DNA of 7,999 bases from an uncultured Clostridia bacterium (GTDB lineage Bacteria; Bacillota_A; Clostridia; Oscillospirales; Oscillospiraceae). The translations under genes and the position numbers were made by a program. Where the stretch lies: NCBI GenBank assembly GCA_947167435.1, contig CAMVIC010000067.1, positions 1 through 7,999 on the forward strand, read 5' to 3'. The notes under the pieces were generated by a model. It was not told the DNA's origin and made no database searches. It was given only the letters and a program-made list of their open reading frames with translations. Every line of letters begins with the position of its first letter. Position 1 is the stretch's first letter. Shown piece by piece: positions 1 to 4,450 of the stretch.

Positions 1-93
1 GTAGGAGATGCCCAGAATGTTGGCCAGCTGCTCCTGAGTCAGTCCAGCCTCCCTGCGCAGGCGGGCGATACTGCTTCCCAATGTTTCGTTCAT
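1..93 (-). CDS. XRE-family helix-turn-helix regulator, N-terminal fragment
   Basis: The minus strand reads from an ATG at 93-91 for 31 codons to the window edge, beginning MNETLGSSIARLRREAGLTQ and continuing EQLANILGISY. The pattern of an arginine-rich helix 1, then GLTQEQLA and LGIS, is the classic start of a Cro/CI (XRE) helix-turn-helix domain, which normally binds a DNA operator as a dimer. A strong Shine-Dalgarno site (AAAGGAGG, at about 101-108 on the minus strand) sits at normal spacing from the ATG and fixes the start. The rest of the protein lies outside the window, so its length, any effector domain and its targets are unknown. It is too short here to appear in a standard ORF scan. 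Confidence 0.85.
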   Translation of the reverse strand, partial: MNETLGSSIARLRREAGLTQEQLANILGISY

Positions 94-141
94 GCTTCTT
101 CCTCCTTTGGGATGGGGCGACCTGCGCCCTTTACTGCCAAA

Positions 142-170
142 AGCGTACCCAAAACACGCAAAAAAGGCAA
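142..170 (-). promoter_or_regulatory. Possible sigma-A promoter for the XRE regulator
   Basis: On the minus strand, TTGCCT (165-170) and TACGCT (142-147) are separated by exactly 17 bp and lie about 50 bp upstream of the XRE start. Each hexamer has two mismatches to consensus. This is inference from spacing and position only. Confidence 0.4.
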
Positions 171-201
171 TAACCTGTTCGTTGAATCACAAAATCCGCA
201 A

Positions 202-218
202 CTCAACCAGCGGTTGAG
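202..218. repeat. Perfect inverted repeat CTCAACC-agc-GGTTGAG
   Basis: Two 7-bp arms (202-208 and 212-218) form a perfect dyad with a 3-bp centre. It lies about 30 bp upstream of the putative -35 of the XRE gene. The size suits a regulator operator, possibly for the XRE protein itself, but a hairpin without that function is equally possible. Confidence 0.4.
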
Positions 219-234
219 AAAGCCTGCAAAGTAT

Positions 235-267
235 CGGCCTGCCGGAGAAAACGCTCCCGGCAGGCCG
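235..267. repeat. 11-bp perfect stem-loop between RHH and XRE genes
   Basis: CGGCCTGCCGG (235-245) and CCGGCAGGCCG (257-267) are perfectly complementary around an 11-nt loop. The stem lies about 60 bp past the stop of the RHH gene, so it may end or stabilise that minus-strand transcript. No T-run follows on either strand, so I do not call it an intrinsic terminator. The rest of the gap at 94-327 shows no convincing reading frame. Confidence 0.5.
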
Positions 268-327
268 CCGTGCTTTCGAACCTGTGCTCCGATAAACGCT
301 TGAAACCCCTTTTGCCGGAACACAGTA

Positions 328-1059
328 TTATTTCTCATATTCCCGCTTCTGTACTTTGACAAGCAGTCTGCCGTCCGGGGAGCGGCGGAACTCATAGGCC
401 GGCCGTACCAGATCGGGCCGATTTTCCTCATAGTTGAATTCCTTGTTCAGAAAGCAGGCCACCCAGGCTACGTTGTTGCCCAGATCGGCCAGCTGCCGGA
501 TGGCCTCAGGCCTGGCCCGACGGTCCCGCTCGGCGGACTCCGCCTGATGGATCAGCAGCGAGGAGGCCCGCAGCAGAGTCTGGGTCCAGGTGTCGACAGA
601 ATCGGACATGGCGGCTGCCTCGCCGAATTTCTCCACCATCCTGCCCATGGCCGAGCGCAGGTCCGGCCTGCCCTCCCCGTCCAGAATCCGGTAGTCGCGG
701 GCGTATTTTTTAAGCCGGGACAGCTGCTGCTCCGTCAGCAGGTCCTCGATCTTTGGCGGGGTGGGAAGAACCGGCGCCGCGGGGGGAGCCGTCGGTTCCG
801 ATACCGCGGGGGGAGCCGCCTGCTCCACTGCTGCGGGAGAGGGCGTCTGCTCCGGGAGTGCGGAAGCCGCCTGCCGCTCCAGCGCCTCGGCGATGGCCCG
901 GTTGATGAAGGTGTTCAGGCTCTCGCCACCGGCCGCGGCCAGCTCCTTCACTTCCTCGCGGCGCTCCGGCGTCATCCGGATCTGAATGGTGGCCACGCTT
1001 TCCATATATTTCTTGTGCGCCCTTGCCTGCGCTTCAGTAAAGCCCTTGTAGCCCGACAT
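328..1059 (-). CDS. Arc-type ribbon-helix-helix domain protein with Pro/Ala linker
   Basis: This 243-residue protein starts MSGYKGFTEAQARAHKKYME. Residues 21-62 (ATIQIRMTPERREEVKELA, then ESLNTFINRAIAEAL) match the beta-strand, helix, helix layout of Arc/MetJ-like DNA-binding domains. Residues about 63-103 are a low-complexity Pro/Ala/Glu linker, encoded partly by a repeated GC-rich stretch near 775-820. Residues 104-243 form a separate, mostly helical domain (QLSRLKKYARDYRILDGEG; RASSLLIHQAESAERDRRAR) that I do not recognise. The start has a good Shine-Dalgarno site (GAGGTGAT) just upstream and an extended -10 promoter. RHH proteins of this type are widespread in Firmicutes and often lie on accessory DNA. 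No toxin, relaxase or partition partner is visible here, so its role is unknown beyond probable DNA binding. Confidence 0.88.
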   Translation of the reverse strand: MSGYKGFTEAQARAHKKYMESVATIQIRMTPERREEVKELAAAGGESLNTFINRAIAEALERQAASALPEQTPSPAAVEQAAPPAVSEPTAPPAAPVLPTPPKIEDLLTEQQLSRLKKYARDYRILDGEGRPDLRSAMGRMVEKFGEAAAMSDSVDTWTQTLLRASSLLIHQAESAERDRRARPEAIRQLADLGNNVAWVACFLNKEFNYEENRPDLVRPAYEFRRSPDGRLLVKVQKREYEK

Positions 1060-1077
1060 AGTATCACCTCGCAGATT

Positions 1078-1106
1078 ATTATACCATCCCCGAAAGGCAG
1101 CCGCAA
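1078..1106 (-). promoter_or_regulatory. Sigma-A extended -10 promoter of the RHH gene
   Basis: On the minus strand, TTGCGG (1101-1106) and a perfect TATAAT (1078-1083) are spaced by 17 bp. TGG directly precedes the -10 hexamer, giving the TGn extension. The -10 ends only 18 bp before the ATG, so the leader is short. Confidence 0.75.
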
Positions 1107-1135
1107 CGGGAGGCCGGATATTTTTACAAAAAGGG

Positions 1136-1165
1136 TTAGACTTTGAGCGGGAACTGTGCTACAGT
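1136..1165 (+). promoter_or_regulatory. Possible promoter for the phosphatase gene
   Basis: TTAGAC (1136-1141), an 18-bp spacer and TACAGT (1160-1165) lie upstream of the TTG start at 1220. TGC in front of the -10 gives an extended -10. It is divergent from the RHH promoter, with the two -35 boxes about 30 bp apart. TTGAGC at 1143 is a weaker alternative -35. Confidence 0.4.
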
Positions 1166-1219
1166 AGAAAAGTAAAAATGGGTAATTATACGCGGATATA
1201 GAGAAGGAGAGAATCCGGA

Positions 1220-3397
1220 TTGCGAAAAATCAAGAATCTTGTTATCGGCGGAATTGAAAATAAGGTGTTCAACCTGGTCCTGTTTACCGGGATTCTGATC
1301 ACCCTGGCCTTCATAGCTGTGACCCAGTACCAGAGCAGGATGCTCACGGACCTGACGGCGGAAACCAGCGCACGTCAGCAGACCGAGATGACAGAGATCA
1401 CGACGAATCTGATGGATACCGTGGTGAGGGAAAGTCTGAATCGGACTACGCAGACGGAGTCGATGCTGGCCAATGAGGTCTTCAGCGATCTGAAAACCCG
1501 TGTGGAGATGCTGGGCGAGTATGCGACCAAGCTGTACAACGACCCGGACAGCGTGCCGCGGATGGACTATGCCGGGCCGGACCCGGCCCTGGACGGTGAG
1601 ATTCTGGCCCAGTTGATTCTGGCGGAGGGCGTGGACGGGACGGATGCGGCCCTTGCCGACCGGCTTGGCGTGGCTGCCAACATGTCCGATATGATGATCT
1701 CCCTCTTCAGCGCCTCTGCCCAGACCAATTCCTGCTTTATCGCCCTGCCGGAGGGGGCCTTTCTGGTGGTGGACGACCGCTCCGCTTCCAAGTTCGAGGC
1801 GGACGGCTCCCCGACTGCCTATGACCCGCGCACCCGGCCCTGGTATCAGATGGCGGTGGAGAAGGGCGGATTGATCTTCACCGACGTGGAGGTGGACGCC
1901 TTCACCGGCGATATCGGCGTCGTGTGCGCCATGCCCGTGTACGCGAACGGAAAACTGACGGCGGTGGTTGGCTCTGACCTGTTTCTCCGCGCCATGCAGG
2001 AGGGGGTCCAGGCCTCGGAGGAAAACGGCGGCTACGTGTGCATCGTCAACAACAACGGCCACGTGGTCTTTTCCCCCAAGACCGAGGGCGTCTTCCGGGT
2101 CCTGAGCGCCGGAGAGGCCGCGGACCTGCGGCAGTCGGAAAACACGGAGCTTGCCTCTCTCATTGCCGATGCCCTGAAGGGCAGGACGGACGTGCGGCTG
2201 ATCGCCCTTGAGGACGGAAACTGGTACATGGCCGGCGCCCCCATGGAGACGGTGGGCTGGGCGCTGATCTCCGTTTTCAGCCAGGAGATGGCCTCCACGC
2301 CTGTGGCGACGCTGCAGGCCAGTCAGGGCCGAATCCAGGAGGAGGCGGTTGCCACCTATCTCAGCAATCTGCACATGTCCCGAGTGACCACACGGGTGCT
2401 GATGCTGATCGTGTCGATCCTGACGATTACCGGCGCCCTGATCCTGGGCAAACGGATCGTCCGGCCGCTGAACAACATCACAAGAAAAATCGCTCAGCTG
2501 GACGAGAAGAACATGGAATTCAAGATGGAGGACGCATTCCGGACCGGCGATGAAATCGAGGTCCTGGCGGAATCCTTTGCCAACCTGTCTCACAAGACGG
2601 TGGAATACCTGGGGCAGGTGAAGCAGGTCACTGCGGAGAAGGAGCGGGTCAACACGGAGCTTCGCATGGCAAACCAGATTCAGGAATCCATGCTGCCCAG
2701 CATTTTCCCCGCCTTCCCAGACCGGAAGGAATTCGACATCTATGCCACCATGGAGCCCGCCAAGGAAGTGGGCGGCGACTTCTATGATTTCTTCCTCATT
2801 GACGAGGACCACCTGTGCATGGTGATGGCGGACGTCAGCGGCAAGGGCGTCCCGGCGGCGCTGTTCATGATGGCCTCCAAGATCATCCTGCAGAGCTATG
2901 CCATGGGCGGAAACTCCGCCTCGGAAATCCTCGCCAAAACCAACGAGGCCATCTGCTCCAACAACAAGATGGGCATGTTTGTCACCGTCTGGCTGGGCAT
3001 TCTGGAGATCAGCACCGGCAAGCTGACCGCCTCCAACGCCGGGCACGAGTATCCCTTCCTGATGCGAAAGGGCGGAAAGTTCGAGATGCTCAAGGACAAG
3101 CACGGCTTTGTCGTGGGCGGAATGGACGGCATGCAGTACACGGAATACACCCTGCAGCTGGAGCCCGGCGACGAGATCTTCGTCTATACCGACGGCATTG
3201 CGGAGGCCAATGACGAGAAGGGCGAGCTCTTCGGCACCGAGCGCCTGACGCAGGCGCTGAACCGGGAGACCGGCGGCAGCTGCCGGGAGCTGCTGGACAG
3301 CGTGAAGGACTCGGTGGAGGCCTTCGTGCAGGATGCCCCGCAGTTTGACGACACCACCATGCTGGTCATGCGCTATTACGGGAAGCAGAACAGCTGA
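1220..3397 (+). CDS. Membrane sensor serine phosphatase (dCache-HAMP-SpoIIE/RsbU PP2C)
   Basis: This 725-residue protein reads as a complete sensor-to-output chain. A membrane segment spans about 16-35. An extracellular double-Cache region covers about 40-385 and includes the hallmark DPRTRPWYQ (202-210). A second membrane segment spans about 391-410 and a HAMP domain about 411-465. A short signal helix (EKERVNTELRMANQIQESML) follows, then a SpoIIE-type PP2C phosphatase at about 505-720. The metal-binding signatures are intact: VGGDFYDF (D520), ADVSGKG (D538), VYTDGIAEA (D658) and FDDTT (D710/D711). RsbU/SpoIIE enzymes of this type dephosphorylate a phosphoserine on an anti-sigma-factor antagonist, so an external ligand would be expected to control a partner-switching pathway. 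No antagonist, anti-sigma or sigma gene is in the window. The start is TTG at 1220 behind GAGAAGGAGAG; the ATG at 1178 meets a stop in its own frame. The peptidase gene follows after 37 bp. Confidence 0.95.
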   Translation: MRKIKNLVIGGIENKVFNLVLFTGILITLAFIAVTQYQSRMLTDLTAETSARQQTEMTEITTNLMDTVVRESLNRTTQTESMLANEVFSDLKTRVEMLGEYATKLYNDPDSVPRMDYAGPDPALDGEILAQLILAEGVDGTDAALADRLGVAANMSDMMISLFSASAQTNSCFIALPEGAFLVVDDRSASKFEADGSPTAYDPRTRPWYQMAVEKGGLIFTDVEVDAFTGDIGVVCAMPVYANGKLTAVVGSDLFLRAMQEGVQASEENGGYVCIVNNNGHVVFSPKTEGVFRVLSAGEAADLRQSENTELASLIADALKGRTDVRLIALEDGNWYMAGAPMETVGWALISVFSQEMASTPVATLQASQGRIQEEAVATYLSNLHMSRVTTRVLMLIVSILTITGALILGKRIVRPLNNITRKIAQLDEKNMEFKMEDAFRTGDEIEVLAESFANLSHKTVEYLGQVKQVTAEKERVNTELRMANQIQESMLPSIFPAFPDRKEFDIYATMEPAKEVGGDFYDFFLIDEDHLCMVMADVSGKGVPAALFMMASKIILQSYAMGGNSASEILAKTNEAICSNNKMGMFVTVWLGILEISTGKLTASNAGHEYPFLMRKGGKFEMLKDKHGFVVGGMDGMQYTEYTLQLEPGDEIFVYTDGIAEANDEKGELFGTERLTQALNRETGGSCRELLDSVKDSVEAFVQDAPQFDDTTMLVMRYYGKQNS

Positions 3398-3434
3398 GGC
3401 CTGACCGAAGCGAAACCGCGAAAAGGAGAGCGCC

Positions 3435-3896
3435 ATCGAAAGAAGAACCTTTGAACAGCAGCTTGCCCTGCAGGGCTATCTGGTGTACACCAGCGTGGGC
3501 TGCTCCATGCTGCCGCTGATCCGGCAGAAACGGGATATCGTCGAAATCCGGGCAAAGGGGCCCGGCCGCTGCCGCAAGTACGACGTGGTGCTGTACAAGC
3601 GGGGCGGGCAGTATATTCTGCACCGGATTCTGAAGGTGCTGCCCGAGGGCTATCTCATCGCCGGGGACCACAACACCTTCCTGGAGCGGGACATCACCGA
3701 TGAACAGATCCTCGGGGTGATGACCCGGCTGGTCCGGGACGGCTGGTCGATCACGCCGGAGAACCCCCTGTACCGCCTGTACGTGCATCTCTGGTGCGAC
3801 TGTTACCCCCTCCGCTGCCTGATCCTTCGGGGGAAGGCAAAGCTGCGCCGTGAACTGAATAAAATCCGAAACAGGGAAAAACGCCCAGGGTCCTGA
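3435..3896 (+). CDS. S24/S26 signal-peptidase-like protein, probable ATC start
   Basis: The frame is open from 3405 and reads (I/M)ERRTFEQQLALQGYLVYTSV, then GCSMLPLI. The SMLP motif is the S26 nucleophile motif SxMxP (Ser 24, counting from 3435). Further on, YILHRILKVLPEG has His where bacterial type I signal peptidases have the catalytic Lys, as in SipW/ER-type enzymes. GDHN matches the following GD-N motif. No hydrophobic anchor is seen at the N-terminus, so it may be a soluble or peripheral relative and not a true secretory signal peptidase. The first ATG/GTG/TTG codon in frame is GTG at 3483. Starting there removes residues just ahead of the active-site strand and leaves no Shine-Dalgarno. 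AAAAGGAGAG at 3421-3430 sits at ideal distance from ATC at 3435, which would give 153 residues. The gene is close behind the phosphatase and probably cotranscribed. Function beyond peptidase homology is unknown. Confidence 0.82.
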   Translation: MERRTFEQQLALQGYLVYTSVGCSMLPLIRQKRDIVEIRAKGPGRCRKYDVVLYKRGGQYILHRILKVLPEGYLIAGDHNTFLERDITDEQILGVMTRLVRDGWSITPENPLYRLYVHLWCDCYPLRCLILRGKAKLRRELNKIRNREKRPGS

Positions 3897-3906
3897 GACC
3901 TTGGGC
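3883..3906 (+). terminator. Hairpin spanning the peptidase stop codon
   Basis: GCCCAGGGTC (3883-3892) pairs with GACCTTGGGC (3897-3906), ten pairs with one G-T wobble around a 4-nt loop that contains the TGA stop. No T-run follows directly. It may act together with the T-rich hairpin at 3992-4030 to end the plus-strand transcript, or only stabilise the mRNA 3' end. Confidence 0.45.
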
Positions 3907-3991
3907 CAAATAAAGGAATCGTCCAGTGTTTGCACTGGACGATGAACGCCCCACCGGGGCGTTCGATTTTGATTCAAGTCTCCCCACAGAC

Positions 3992-4030
3992 AAAAAAACA
4001 GAGCCGCCATTTGGCGGCCCTGTTTTTTTT
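3992..4030. terminator. Bidirectional intrinsic terminator in copy A
   Basis: Stem arms 3998-4008 and 4013-4023 enclose the loop ATTT, and the flanking A-run and T-run extend the pairing. T-runs follow on both strands (seven on minus, eight on plus). One position is an A/C mismatch in plus-strand RNA but a G-U wobble in minus-strand RNA, so it folds best as a minus-strand terminator. On the plus strand it is well placed to end the phosphatase-peptidase transcript. Confidence 0.75.
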
Positions 4031-4050
4031 GGTCGGAGTGGGGAGACTTG
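4030..4050 (-). pseudogene. tRNA-Pro 3'-end fragment
   Basis: On the minus strand these 21 nt are identical to nucleotides 56-76 of the intact tRNA-Pro at 4203-4278, including the encoded CCA. They cover part of the T-loop, the T-stem 3' strand, the acceptor 3' strand and CCA. The remaining 55 nt are absent: identity stops at 4050 and unrelated hairpin sequence follows. It cannot make a tRNA. Such 3'-end copies typically mark integrase attachment sites, or result from partial tandem duplication. Confidence 0.8.
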
Positions 4051-4055
4051 CGTGC

Positions 4056-4084
4056 ATTTTTCGCTTGCGGGGGACGCGAAAAAT
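4056..4084. repeat. 9-bp perfect hairpin between the two repeat copies
   Basis: ATTTTTCGC (4056-4064) pairs with GCGAAAAAT (4076-4084) around an 11-nt G-rich loop. It occupies the spacer between copies A and B and shares the first four bases of copy B. Copy A is likewise preceded by a hairpin of different sequence (3883-3906). Confidence 0.6.
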
Positions 4085-4223
4085 AGAGGAATCGTCCAGT
4101 GTTTGCACTGGACGATGAACGCCCCACTGGGGCGTTCGACTTTGATTCAAGTCTCCCCACAAATGAAAAACACAGAGCCGCCGAATGGCGGCCCTGTGTT
4201 TTTGGTCGGAGTGGGGAGACTTG
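4081..4223. repeat. Hairpin-rich tRNA-linked repeat, copy B
   Basis: This is the second copy of the 143-bp unit. It has the same 11-bp hairpin (4091-4116), the 9-bp hairpin (4117-4137, loop ACT), the inverted T-arm copy (4146-4160), the terminator hairpin and the tRNA 3' end. Here the tRNA end is part of a complete gene. The 15-nt TTCAAGTCTCCCCAC at 4146-4160 is the exact reverse complement of 4211-4225 inside the tRNA gene. Relative to copy A, the terminator stem has a compensatory A-T to C-G change (3997/4024 versus 4171/4198). Confidence 0.85.
4165..4203 (-). terminator. Intrinsic terminator of tRNA-Pro
   Basis: Directly after the tRNA 3' end, arms 4187-4198 and 4171-4182 form a 12-bp stem with a 4-nt loop, followed on the minus strand by five T. 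The single imperfect pair is G-U in minus-strand RNA and A/C in plus-strand RNA, which supports minus-strand use. It may also work on the plus strand, where five T follow. Confidence 0.85.
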
Positions 4224-4278
4224 AACTCCCGGCCTCTTGGTCCCGAACCAAGCGCGCTACCGGCTGCGCTACACCCCG
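4203..4278 (-). tRNA. tRNA-Pro(CGG)
   Basis: The 76-nt minus-strand sequence folds into a complete cloverleaf. The acceptor pairs CGGGGTG with CACTCCG (one G-U), the D-stem is GCGC/GCGC, the anticodon stem is CTTGG/CCAAG with loop TTCGGGA, and the T-stem is GGGAG/CTCCC with loop TTCAAGT. CCA is encoded at the 3' end (4205-4203). The anticodon is CGG (4245-4243 on the plus strand), which reads the proline codon CCG and suits a GC-rich genome. It has its own consensus promoter and terminator and stands alone, pointing against the flanking genes. Confidence 0.97.
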
Positions 4279-4291
4279 AGACAGCTTTTAT

Positions 4292-4320
4292 ATTATAATG
4301 ACATTGCCCCCGCTTGTCAA
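4292..4320 (-). promoter_or_regulatory. Consensus sigma-A promoter of tRNA-Pro
   Basis: On the minus strand, TTGACA (4315-4320) and TATAAT (4292-4297) both match consensus perfectly and are 17 bp apart. The expected start is near 4285, a few bases upstream of the mature tRNA 5' end at 4278. Confidence 0.92.
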
Positions 4321-4393
4321 GGAAAAAGTGCATGAGAAAAACTCCCGATTCCGCGCTCCGGATTCCGTATCTCCCCGGAGGAACGGCTGGGTA

Positions 4394-4422
4394 TTGTAAA
4401 AGCGCCGGAAATGAGATAAAAT
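4394..4422 (+). promoter_or_regulatory. Probable promoter of the radical SAM operon
   Basis: TTGTAA (4394-4399) and TAAAAT (4417-4422) are 17 bp apart and end 28 bp before the ATG at 4451. It faces away from the tRNA promoter. A short dyad (CTCCGG 4356-4361 / CCGGAG 4375-4380) lies upstream of it, with no assigned role. Confidence 0.6.
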
Positions 4423-4450
4423 AACGAAAATACTGAAAACGGAGAATACC

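Larger units (their letters stand above)
3908..4050. repeat. Hairpin-rich tRNA-linked repeat, copy A
   Basis: This 143-bp unit recurs 173 bp downstream as copy B. In order it holds a perfect 11-bp hairpin (3918-3943, loop TTTG), a perfect 9-bp hairpin (3944-3964, loop ACC), an inverted copy of tRNA-Pro T-arm sequence (CAAGTCTCCCCAC, 3975-3987), a terminator hairpin, and the last 21 nt of tRNA-Pro (4030-4050). Differences from copy B lie mainly in loops, the linker before the terminator and its T-runs. It contains no credible coding frame. It could be a duplicated tRNA downstream region, an attachment-site scar or a dispersed palindromic element. Confidence 0.85.

Noticed and set aside
90..431. 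113-codon minus-strand frame across the RHH-XRE gap
   Set aside because: It starts inside the RHH gene in another frame, overlaps the XRE start and resembles no family.
1136..3436. 766-codon minus-strand open frame opposite the phosphatase gene
   Set aside because: It is an antisense shadow of a gene with clear domains; its translation is His/Gly/Leu-rich with no recognisable motif. Long antisense frames are common in GC-rich coding DNA.
3908..4223. CRISPR array
   Set aside because: There are only two 143-bp repeats with a 30-bp hairpin spacer, and the repeats contain a tRNA end and terminators.
3926..4399. Open frames within the repeat region
   Set aside because: They arise from reading hairpins, terminators and the tRNA as codons; the same peptide repeats because the DNA unit repeats.
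4281..4450. Riboswitch or T-box leader ahead of the radical SAM gene
   Set aside because: The predicted promoter leaves a leader of only about 20 nt; the remainder is explained by the tRNA promoter and a short dyad.
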